DNA of 64,000 nt, taken from Streptomycetaceae bacterium (GTDB lineage: Bacteria > Actinomycetota > Actinomycetes > Nanopelagicales > Nanopelagicaceae). Position numbers and translations under genes: made by a program. Every line of letters begins with the position of its first letter. Within the stretch, counting starts at the first letter, position 1. Shown piece after piece: positions 35,675-43,926 of the stretch. The DNA is taken from positions 124,001 through 188,000 of the forward strand of contig JAIXTW010000010.1 of NCBI GenBank assembly GCA_027483765.1. Reading direction: 5' to 3'. The notes below the pieces were generated by a model. The model saw nothing but the letters and a program-made list of their open reading frames with translations, was not told where the DNA came from and ran no database searches.

Positions 35675-38389
35675 ATGCCTGCAACGTCGCTGGTGTATCC
35701 GTTCACTTTCGGAGATCGCTCAATGGCCGATCTCCTTGGTGGCAAGGGTGCCAATTTATCCGAAATGACACGGATGGGTCTTCCGGTACCTCCGGGATTT
35801 ACCATCACTACTCAAGCTTGTCGAGAGTTCCTCAAAGATGGAGTGATACCCGCTTCATTAACTGGAGAAATCGAAACCGCCCTTCTTGAATTAGAGAAGA
35901 TGCTCGGTAAAAAGTTTGGCGATCCCAAGAATCCACTTCTAGTCTCAGTTCGCTCTGGTGCAAAGTTTTCTATGCCGGGCATGATGGAGACAGTTCTTAA
36001 CGTTGGCATGACGCCTGAAGTTGCACAATCACTTGCAGATACAACAGGCGATGCCGAATTCGCCTGGGACTCATACCGTCGCTTCATCGATATGTTTGGA
36101 CGTATTGTCTGCGACATTCCTCCAGCAGATTTTAAGAAAATTGAAGCTCGAATTCTGGAATCTCACTCAGTCAATAGCATTCAAGAGCTCAAGGTAGATG
36201 GTCTAAAAGCACTGTCACAGGCTCTTATTAGAGAGATTGAGGCGCAGACAGGAAAAGATTTCCCTACTGATCCACGTCAGCACCTTATAAGCTCGGTCGA
36301 AGCTGTATTTCACTCCTGGAATTCAGAACGTGCTCAGATTTATCGCCAGCGCGAACGCATTCCTTCTGATTTGGGTACAGCGGTAAATATTCAATCAATG
36401 GTCTTCGGAAACCTCAGTGATGATTCCGGAACCGGCGTTGCCTTTACCAGAAACCCAGCAACCGGTGAAAACGGTAGCTACGGTGATTACCTCAACCGCG
36501 CCCAAGGCGAAGATGTTGTAGCTGGTATCCGTAACACAATGACGCTCGTTGAAATGAACGAACGCGAACCAAAAGCTTTTGCTGAACTTGAACGCGTAAT
36601 GACTCTGCTAGAAAATCACTACCGCGATCTATGCGATATCGAATTTACCGTTGAACGTGGAAAGCTCTGGATCTTGCAGACTCGCGTTGGTAAGCGCACC
36701 GCAGAGGCAGCCTTCCGGGTTGCCCTCCAGCTCGTCGATGAAGGCAAGATTTCGATGGATGAGGCGCTCTCCCGAATCTCTGGTGAGCAACTAGGCCATC
36801 TGATGTTCCCGCAGTTCGATCTCTCTGGCCAAGTTACTGAGATTGCGCGCGGTATCCCTGCTTCAGCTGGCGCTGCTGTCGGTGAGGTTGTCTTCGACTC
36901 TCGCCGTGCATTTGATTTAGCCCGCGCTGGCCACAAGGTAATTCTTGTTCGTCGCGAGACTAGCCCCGATGACTTAGTCGGAATGGTCGCCTCTGAAGGA
37001 ATTCTTACCAGCCGCGGTGGAAAAACTTCGCACGCAGCTGTAGTTGCCCGCGGAATGGGTAAGACTGCAATTTGTGGAACCGAGAGCATCTCTGTTGATG
37101 AACGCGCGAATTTATTTACTGTCGGTGCTCGCACCGTATACGAGGGTGAAGTTATTTCAATTGATGGCACAAGTGGCATCGTCTACCTTGGCGCACTTCC
37201 AACTATTGCATCCCCCGTTACCGCATACCTTGAAGGCAAGCTCGATGCGAACTCTGCCCAGGCAACTCCGGTAGTTAAAGCTGTCGATCGCATCTTGCAA
37301 CATGCAGATGCCGCTCGTGTACTTCGTGTACGTACTAATGCCGATACGCCAGAAGATGCAATCCGTGCCCGCATACTTGGCGCTGAAGGCGTTGGACTTT
37401 GCCGCACCGAACATATGTTCCTTGGCCCACGCCGGGCATATGTAGAAAGCTTGATTTTGGCTGAGAATGAAGAGGCGCAGCGCGGAATCATCGCTGAAAT
37501 GGAACCGCTACAGCGCGGAGATTTCGTCGGCATCATGATGGCGATGTCTGGTTTGCCAGTCACCATTCGCTTGCTCGATCCACCACTGCATGAATTTTTG
37601 CCAAATATCGCCGAACTCAGCGCCGAGATGGCGCGTGCTGAGGCGTTAGGTGAAGAGATCACTCCTCGTCAACACGCAGTCTTCGCAGCTGTTAAGCGTC
37701 TACACGAATCAAATCCGATGCTCGGTCTTCGTGGCGTGCGCCTTGGAATTTTGATTCCAGAACTATTTAAGATGCAGGTGCGCGCACTTGTGCATGCCTG
37801 CCTTGAGGTACGTAAGTTGGGCCACAATCCGGTGCCAGAAATTATGGTTCCCCTCATTGCCACCCAGCGCGAGTTACTTCACCTACGTAAGACTTTGGAA
37901 GAAGAGATTGCCCACACTCTTACCGGCACTGGCCAGCACTTTGATATTCCAATCGGAAGCATGATTGAAACTCCTCGTGCAGCGATGACAGCTGGCAAGA
38001 TTGCCGACTACGCCGACTTCTTCTCCTTTGGAACAAATGACCTGACCCAGATGACATGGGCCTTTAGCCGTGACGATGTTGAGTCCAGCTTCTTGCCACG
38101 CTATTTGGACCTTGAGCTACTTCCATTTAACCCATTTGAATCACTGGATCAAGATGGCGTTGGGTTGTTGGTACGTATTGCTACCGAGCAGGCGCGTGCA
38201 ACGAGCTCTGACTTCAAGTTGGGGGTATGCGGTGAACATGGTGGAGATCCACGCAGTATCCACTTCTTCCACTCGCTACATCTTGATTACGTATCCTGCT
38301 CACCGTTTAGAGTGCCGATTGCGCGCTTAGAGTCAGGACGTGCAGTGGTATTGGAAAACCTTGCGGGTCCAGCAAGTTCTAGTACTTGA
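35675..38389 (+). CDS. ppdK: pyruvate, phosphate dikinase
   Basis: LLGGKGANLSEMTRMGLPVPPGFTITT, LTSRGGKTSHAAVVARGMGKTAICG, GLCRTEHMF, SFGTNDLTQMTWAFSRDD, CGEHGGDPRSI. Confidence 0.97.
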   Translation: MPATSLVYPFTFGDRSMADLLGGKGANLSEMTRMGLPVPPGFTITTQACREFLKDGVIPASLTGEIETALLELEKMLGKKFGDPKNPLLVSVRSGAKFSMPGMMETVLNVGMTPEVAQSLADTTGDAEFAWDSYRRFIDMFGRIVCDIPPADFKKIEARILESHSVNSIQELKVDGLKALSQALIREIEAQTGKDFPTDPRQHLISSVEAVFHSWNSERAQIYRQRERIPSDLGTAVNIQSMVFGNLSDDSGTGVAFTRNPATGENGSYGDYLNRAQGEDVVAGIRNTMTLVEMNEREPKAFAELERVMTLLENHYRDLCDIEFTVERGKLWILQTRVGKRTAEAAFRVALQLVDEGKISMDEALSRISGEQLGHLMFPQFDLSGQVTEIARGIPASAGAAVGEVVFDSRRAFDLARAGHKVILVRRETSPDDLVGMVASEGILTSRGGKTSHAAVVARGMGKTAICGTESISVDERANLFTVGARTVYEGEVISIDGTSGIVYLGALPTIASPVTAYLEGKLDANSAQATPVVKAVDRILQHADAARVLRVRTNADTPEDAIRARILGAEGVGLCRTEHMFLGPRRAYVESLILAENEEAQRGIIAEMEPLQRGDFVGIMMAMSGLPVTIRLLDPPLHEFLPNIAELSAEMARAEALGEEITPRQHAVFAAVKRLHESNPMLGLRGVRLGILIPELFKMQVRALVHACLEVRKLGHNPVPEIMVPLIATQRELLHLRKTLEEEIAHTLTGTGQHFDIPIGSMIETPRAAMTAGKIADYADFFSFGTNDLTQMTWAFSRDDVESSFLPRYLDLELLPFNPFESLDQDGVGLLVRIATEQARATSSDFKLGVCGEHGGDPRSIHFFHSLHLDYVSCSPFRVPIARLESGRAVVLENLAGPASSST

Positions 38390-38426
38390 TTACGTAAATA
38401 TTCACTCAATCAAATAAGAATATTGC

Positions 38427-39344
38427 TTAGTCTTCGGGACGAGTAAGACCGTTTTCAGTCCAGAAATTACGTCCTGGGATACCCCACTCGAGGAAGAAAT
38501 CTCCGACAGTCTTGCAGAGCGTGCTATTGACCCCGTTAACGGTCTCAATAATCGACTCGGCTCTATTGGCAGCATGCTCCATAAACCGTTTGAAATCTGC
38601 AGGATCAGCAAAGAGCGGATCTTCTGATTTTGGATTACGAATAGCCAGTTGGTGCGAGAGAGCTTCGCGCGCTTCTTCGCCTAAAAAGGTGATACGAGGA
38701 CCTTCTTCTGTCTCAAACTGCAGAACAAGGGGATCGCTATGAGGGTTTTCGATGAGATTGCCATCGATATCCAGTGAGCCTGAGTCCTTTACCTTAATCT
38801 TTTCCAACTCTTCAAAATCGAGTCCGGTAGCAACCAAGCTAAGCATCAGCAAGCGCGTTGTAGGGTCGAAATCGCCCTTCTTGCTATTTGCGATATGCGG
38901 ACGTGGCACGGTGGTGAATTGCTTAACCCATGGGACTTGCACGCCATGGAAGGTCCACCAGAGCTTTGGCCCCAACATCAAGGCAGCAAGCTGGACTGAG
39001 GTCAGGTCCTGGTGCAGCTGTAAATACTTTTGGTTGAGTAACTCTGCGGTAAGTGGATCCGCTTGGCCAGCCTTAAGCGCTGCCTCTAAATCTCCGTTGC
39101 ATACTTCGCGTGAAAAGCGGTCAAGAGTTGTAACAGCGCTACGAATCCAAATATCTGGTTTTCTGGTGCGCTCAGCCAAAATGCTGGCAACGCGCATGAC
39201 TGAAGGGATTTCTAATAGTGCAGCTTCACGGCGATTCTTTAAACTTCTGCGGGCAACTTCCTCTGCAGATAAGTACTCAATAACTGATTCTGCGGTCTCA
39301 TAGCCAGGGAAATAAGTGCTGCCGGTTTCATACCTTATAGCCAT
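38427..39344 (-). CDS. protein of unknown function, weakly tyrosine-recombinase/integrase-like and lacking catalytic residues
   Basis: Intact 305-aa ORF overlapping the upstream DUF59 gene by 10 bp; RLLMLSLVATGLDFEELEKIKVKDSG resembles the integrase 'TGLRxxEL' segment but with Asp for Arg. Confidence 0.72.
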   Translation of the reverse strand: MAIRYETGSTYFPGYETAESVIEYLSAEEVARRSLKNRREAALLEIPSVMRVASILAERTRKPDIWIRSAVTTLDRFSREVCNGDLEAALKAGQADPLTAELLNQKYLQLHQDLTSVQLAALMLGPKLWWTFHGVQVPWVKQFTTVPRPHIANSKKGDFDPTTRLLMLSLVATGLDFEELEKIKVKDSGSLDIDGNLIENPHSDPLVLQFETEEGPRITFLGEEAREALSHQLAIRNPKSEDPLFADPADFKRFMEHAANRAESIIETVNGVNSTLCKTVGDFFLEWGIPGRNFWTENGLTRPED

Positions 39345-39670
39345 GGTGGTGCATCCTTTGGAATATCAACCTCGTTGACCTTTGCCGCAATATCTTTTGC
39401 GATGAAGTGATCCCGAATTTCAACTGTGGCGCGTGTGACGCCATCTACTAGCTCTACTCGACGTCGTATCTCTTTGCCGATGGAGATAGCAAATGGAGAT
39501 GGACAGAGAGGCGAGGTCAGGTGGTAACGGATAATCGCGTTACCACCCTCCCTCAGCTCTACTTCGTCAATCATGCCCAACTGACCCATGGTCTTGCGGA
39601 TTTCAGGATCGGGAACGCTACTAGCCGCATCTCGAATTAGTTCTTCGATACCAGTGGATGTTGTAGTCAT
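39335..39670 (-). CDS. DUF59/MIP18 (PaaD/SufT-like) metal-sulfur cluster assembly factor
   Basis: VPDPEIRKTMGQLGMIDEVEL...IIRYHLTSPLCPSPFAISIGKEIRRRVELVDGVTRATVEI. Confidence 0.83.
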   Translation of the reverse strand: MTTTSTGIEELIRDAASSVPDPEIRKTMGQLGMIDEVELREGGNAIIRYHLTSPLCPSPFAISIGKEIRRRVELVDGVTRATVEIRDHFIAKDIAAKVNEVDIPKDAPPWL

Positions 39671-39709
39671 GACTTCTTTCTCTTTACCTAGTAATTAATC
39701 AGCTTTGAA

Positions 39710-40759
39710 TTAAGCGCCGACGTATGTTGCCTGGTTCGCAAGGAATTCCTTACGGCGCTGGCTGAATTCGTCGTTCTCAATCTGCTTGAGCTTTGCATCG
39801 GTATCAATGCCGTATAGACGAGCGAAGTTTCCTCCGATGATCTTGGCCTTGATTTCAGGAGTTAGCTGAACACCAAACTCTTCAGCGATATCTTCTGGAA
39901 TCTGGAACTCCATGAATTCATCAAGAATCCAGTGTGGGTACCAAATTGGGAAGTCTGTTCCCCAGATGATGCGATCTTCGCCGAGCCAGAAGAGAAGGTT
40001 CGCCATCATCTCACCGAAGTAACGTGGACGCTTGTGAATGAATGCGTTCGCTACTGCAAGTGATGCGTACACGTTTGTTGAACGTGCAGCAATCCAGCAG
40101 AACTCGTCTAGACGTGGAAGACCAATGTGATCGACGATGAAGTTAAGTTCTGGGTAGAGTGATGAAGGTTCGTCAATGTCATAGACATCGAACTTCTCCA
40201 TTGATAGTGGCTCTACTGCTGGGCCCTTATGGAAGTGCATGTTCTTAACACCCATTGCAATAGCTTCTTCGTAGCATGGGAATACAGCTGGATCATTTGC
40301 TTTCCAACCGCGTGATTCTCCGCGCCATTCAGCGGTGTACCACTTGAAACCCTTCATGCCATCTTGTTCAACTTGTTCACGCATGTGACGAGTTGCGTTC
40401 TTATCGCGTGGATCTACTCCACCAAGACCGATAAGACGCTCTGGTGCACGAGCAACCATCTCAGCATTGCGCTTCGAGTTTGTAAAACCTGTGTGATAGA
40501 AATCTGTGAGAACTTGTGTTGAAAGTACAGCCATATCCATTTCACCACGTACGAACATGTGATGTAGATAGAACTCTGGATCTACTTTACGGAACTCTTT
40601 ATCAAAGTCCATTGTCCACTTTGGATCAGGTGGATTGAATCCTGATTGAAACGCATAAAATGTTTCAGCAAAAGCTAGACCGTATTCATTTTTGATGTTC
40701 TCTTTACTTGCATCCCAGAAGCCAGTGTGGGCGTCTGCTACAAACTTGCCATCTTTCAT
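39710..40759 (-). CDS. amidohydrolase-family TIM-barrel protein of the type found with propane/acetone monooxygenase clusters
   Basis: FVADAHTGFWDASKENIKNEYG...MKGFKWYTAEWRGESRGWK...NMHFHKGP...ELNFIVDHIGLPRLDEFCWIA...IIWGTDFPIWYP. Confidence 0.85.
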   Translation of the reverse strand: MKDGKFVADAHTGFWDASKENIKNEYGLAFAETFYAFQSGFNPPDPKWTMDFDKEFRKVDPEFYLHHMFVRGEMDMAVLSTQVLTDFYHTGFTNSKRNAEMVARAPERLIGLGGVDPRDKNATRHMREQVEQDGMKGFKWYTAEWRGESRGWKANDPAVFPCYEEAIAMGVKNMHFHKGPAVEPLSMEKFDVYDIDEPSSLYPELNFIVDHIGLPRLDEFCWIAARSTNVYASLAVANAFIHKRPRYFGEMMANLLFWLGEDRIIWGTDFPIWYPHWILDEFMEFQIPEDIAEEFGVQLTPEIKAKIIGGNFARLYGIDTDAKLKQIENDEFSQRRKEFLANQATYVGA

Positions 40760-40800
40760 GCCTGTTCCCTTTCTTCCTGAACACGAAATGTGTTTGGGAA

Positions 40801-40829
40801 AAGGTAGGCGATTGTGACCAAGGCCGCAA
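40801..40829 (-). promoter_or_regulatory. candidate sigma-A promoter of the amidohydrolase operon
   Basis: On the minus strand TTGCGG-17 nt-TACCTT (-35 at 40829..40824, -10 at 40806..40801), 42 bp upstream of the ATG. Confidence 0.5.
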
Positions 40830-40869
40830 GACGAAAATTAGGTGAATTGCACCTCATCGTGATAGCGAA

Positions 40870-40919
40870 TATAACAAACCGTAATAATGGTCGACCTATA
40901 TAACAATCTGTAATAAAGG
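40870..40919. promoter_or_regulatory. paired operator-like repeats upstream of the amidohydrolase operon
   Basis: tataacaaaccgtaataatgg (40870-40890) and tataacaatctgtaataaagg (40899-40919). Confidence 0.7.
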
Positions 40920-40920
40920 T

Positions 40921-41994
40921 TTAGATAAGACGTCCATCTTGATAGAGCCACGACTTTTCTGAAGGCAGTTTCAGGAAGAGTTTCTTATCTGCTGGCAAAC
41001 CTTCGCTACGCGCAATCTTTACCGACACTGGTGAGCCACCAGAGACGCATTTAAGTACTCGTACGCTTCCTAGATCATCATGGCCAAGTAGCTCTGCCTC
41101 AATGACGTTCTCGCCCGCACCTTTGGCAAGAGTGATGTACTCAGGACGGATTCCCACCTCGATGGACTTACCCTTTACATCGCCGCTTGCATTATTGGTC
41201 TTTAACTTTGTTGAGCCAAAGAGAATCTCATTTGATTGCACTTGTACAGGTAAGAAATTCATCGCCGGAGAACCGATGAAGTTACCTACATACTTTGAAT
41301 TAGGCTTTTCAAAGAGCTGCTCCGGAGTTCCGCGTTGAATAACTTCACCGAAACTCATAACGAGCAACTCGTCAGCAAAGGTCATCGCTTCATATTGATC
41401 GTGGGTCACGTAAATTACGGTCAAGTTATTGATCTTGTTAATAGCCTTGATCTTCTTACGTAGTTCAAATTTAGATTGTGGGTCAATTACGGTCAGCGGT
41501 TCATCCATCAGTAGCGCGCTGACATCATCGCGTACAAGACCGCGACCCAGTGAGATTAACTGCTTCTCATCGGCGCCCAGCTTGACTGCAGAACGTCCCA
41601 ACTTATCTGTAATCTCTAGAATCTCGGCGATTTCGTGAACTCTCGCCTTGATCTTGTCCGCTTTCCAACCGCGGCAGACCAACGGGAATGAGAGATTCTC
41701 AAATACAGACATAGATCTGTAAATAGTTGGGAATTGAAAGACCTGTGCAATATTTCGCTGCGCAGTAGGGACATCAGTGACATCTTGATCATCAAAAAGA
41801 AGGCGGCCCTGGTAAGGGGTAACCAAACCTGAGATGGTGTTAAGAATTGTTGTTTTGCCGCAACCAGAAGGGCCAAGTAGGGCGTAGGTCTTACCGGATT
41901 CCCAGACCATATCAAGTGGCTTCAGAGCCCAGGTGGATTGGTCCTTATCCTTATTGTAAGAGTGCCCAATATTCGAGAGCGTAATTTTAGCCAT
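40921..41994 (-). CDS. ABC importer ATP-binding protein (MalK/UgpC/Glp-type) with degenerate signature motif
   Basis: LLGPSGCGKTTILNTISG Walker A, ALLMDEPLTVIDP Walker B, VIYVTHDQYEAM H-loop; LSGGQ position reads LGADEKQLISLGRGL. Confidence 0.93.
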   Translation of the reverse strand: MAKITLSNIGHSYNKDKDQSTWALKPLDMVWESGKTYALLGPSGCGKTTILNTISGLVTPYQGRLLFDDQDVTDVPTAQRNIAQVFQFPTIYRSMSVFENLSFPLVCRGWKADKIKARVHEIAEILEITDKLGRSAVKLGADEKQLISLGRGLVRDDVSALLMDEPLTVIDPQSKFELRKKIKAINKINNLTVIYVTHDQYEAMTFADELLVMSFGEVIQRGTPEQLFEKPNSKYVGNFIGSPAMNFLPVQVQSNEILFGSTKLKTNNASGDVKGKSIEVGIRPEYITLAKGAGENVIEAELLGHDDLGSVRVLKCVSGGSPVSVKIARSEGLPADKKLFLKLPSEKSWLYQDGRLI

Positions 41995-41996
41995 CG

Positions 41997-43133
41997 TTAC
42001 TCCCCTGCATTATCTGGTGAGACACAGAGCGCCCCGTTAGTTTCGAATAGGAATAAGCGGTTGCTTGGAAGTTCAACTGAGATTGATTCTCCAACCTTCA
42101 CGTCGTGAATACCTTCCATCTGCAAGACAATTTCACCAGAAGGTGTATCGACATAGACCAAGGTTTCGGAGCCAGAAACTTCAACCAAAGAGATTGTTCC
42201 CTTTTCTCCACCTGACTTAGCAATCTCGATGTCGTTGGCACGGATTCCGGCTTGATAACGTCCTTCTTTGAAGTTCTTCATCTTCGCAGGAATTGGTTGT
42301 GCGTAACCATCGCCGAAACGAATCTCTCCGTTTGAAATTGATACCGGCAAGATAGACATCGGAGGATCAGTGATGACACGAGCCACCGTTGTTGATTGTG
42401 GCTTCTCGTACACCTCAGTTGGGCTTCCGTGCTGGACGATGCGTCCTTCGTGCATTACCAAAATTTCGGCACCGAGAATGAGCGCCTCAGGCGGTTCAGT
42501 AGTTGCATAGATAGTCACAGCATCTTTTTGAGAGTTAAAGATTTCTCTAAACTCAACGCGAAGTTGTTCGCGAAGTTTGTAATCAAGGTTCATCAGTGGC
42601 TCATCAAGGAGCATGATCTGCGATTTACGAGATAGCGAACGAGCTAGCGCCACACGCTGCTGCTGGCCACCTGATAGCTGTGCTGGTTTGCGATCGAGAT
42701 AATCGCTTAAGCCCACTTTGTTAATTGATGCTAGCGCTGCTTCCCGGGCCTCTGTCTTGGACATACCCTTGCGAAGTAACGGGAACTCAACATTTTCCAG
42801 AACTGACTTGTTTGGGTAGTTGATGAACTGCTGATAAACCACAGCAACATCGCGCTCCCAGATTGGCTTCTCATCAAAATTCTCACCGTTCATGGTGATT
42901 TCACCGCTATCAATAGGCAATAGCCCAGCGATTGCGCGCATCAATGAGGTCTTACCTGATGTTGTACGTCCGATCAGGATGTAGATACGGCCAGGCTTAA
43001 ACTCGAATGAGATATCGTCGAGGATAACTCCGTCTTTATCGCTACTGACCGAGACGTTTTTTAGTATTAGAGACACTTGATACCTTTCATCGAACTGCTC
43101 CGCCAAGGCTTCCGCGAGATAAGAAACGTTCAA
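41997..43133 (-). CDS. ABC importer ATP-binding protein (MalK/UgpC/Glp-type) with degenerate H-loop
   Basis: ILIGRTTSGKTSLMRAIAG Walker A, LSGGQQQRVALARSL signature, IMLLDEPLMNLD Walker B; H-loop position reads TIYATTEPPEAL. The true start may be a little downstream of 43133 (overlap with the permease gene). Confidence 0.93.
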   Translation of the reverse strand: MNVSYLAEALAEQFDERYQVSLILKNVSVSSDKDGVILDDISFEFKPGRIYILIGRTTSGKTSLMRAIAGLLPIDSGEITMNGENFDEKPIWERDVAVVYQQFINYPNKSVLENVEFPLLRKGMSKTEAREAALASINKVGLSDYLDRKPAQLSGGQQQRVALARSLSRKSQIMLLDEPLMNLDYKLREQLRVEFREIFNSQKDAVTIYATTEPPEALILGAEILVMHEGRIVQHGSPTEVYEKPQSTTVARVITDPPMSILPVSISNGEIRFGDGYAQPIPAKMKNFKEGRYQAGIRANDIEIAKSGGEKGTISLVEVSGSETLVYVDTPSGEIVLQMEGIHDVKVGESISVELPSNRLFLFETNGALCVSPDNAGE

Positions 43134-43923
43134 TTACGAATGCAAGACCGACCAACGGAATAATTGAGAAGACCGTTGATGCCGCCAAGATCCAATAAGG
43201 CGTAACGGTTCCGTTGAGAGCGATAACTGCAACTGGCAAGGTAAGTACCTTCGTAGCAGTCAAGGTGAGTGCGAAGAAGACATCGTTCCAACCAAAGATG
43301 ACACAGAACATTCCGGCCACTGTCAGACCTGGCTTTGATAGCGGCAGGATTGTTCTAAAGAACGCCTGAATTGGATTACATCCCTCAAGCATCGCCATCT
43401 CGTCAATTTCGCGCGGAAGTGCGTTGAAGAAATCAACCATCAACCAGACCACGATTGGCATCAATCCCGAAGTAAGAACCAGGATTAACCCGAGGTGGGT
43501 ATCAAGAAGCTTGAGCTGCTTGAGCAAGAGGAAGAACGGGATTGCCAGAACTACCGGCGGCATGATGCGCTGTGAAACGAAGAAGAAGATGATGTCAGCG
43601 TTGCTGTAATTCTTCCAGCCGTAGGTAAAACGAGAAAGTCCATATGCTGCCAATGAACCGAAGATCAGTGAGATTGCGGTAGCACCTGCAGTCACGATCA
43701 AGCTGTTGAGCGTTGGCGTCATGAGATTAGTGATTGAATCTGGACCAGGAAGAATCGCCTTCCAGCCAATCAAACTTGGTTGGAACTCCAAGAATGGAAT
43801 AAAAGTCGCGCCATTAACTACGGCAGATTCTGGTTTGAAACTAGTCGTAATCGCCCACATGATTGGGAAGAGCACGAAGAGGCTCCACACTGTAATAAAG
43901 GTTGCCTTTAAGACTTTATACAT
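43087..43923 (-). CDS. carbohydrate-type ABC permease (MalG/UgpE family)
   Basis: EIDEMAMLEGCNPIQAFFRTILPLSKPGLTVAGMFCVIFGWND EAA loop; six TM segments. Confidence 0.93.
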   Translation of the reverse strand: MYKVLKATFITVWSLFVLFPIMWAITTSFKPESAVVNGATFIPFLEFQPSLIGWKAILPGPDSITNLMTPTLNSLIVTAGATAISLIFGSLAAYGLSRFTYGWKNYSNADIIFFFVSQRIMPPVVLAIPFFLLLKQLKLLDTHLGLILVLTSGLMPIVVWLMVDFFNALPREIDEMAMLEGCNPIQAFFRTILPLSKPGLTVAGMFCVIFGWNDVFFALTLTATKVLTLPVAVIALNGTVTPYWILAASTVFSIIPLVGLAFVIERFLSRGSLGGAVR

Positions 43924-43926
43924 CTG

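Noticed and set aside
36619-37179. 186-aa minus-strand ORF inside ppdK
   Set aside because: Antisense of a conserved ppdK coding frame; Arg/Ser/Pro-rich shadow translation.
38390-38426. AT-rich aatatt...aatatt inverted segment after ppdK as a terminator
   Set aside because: Only a 6-bp AT-only stem with a long loop; too weak to call.
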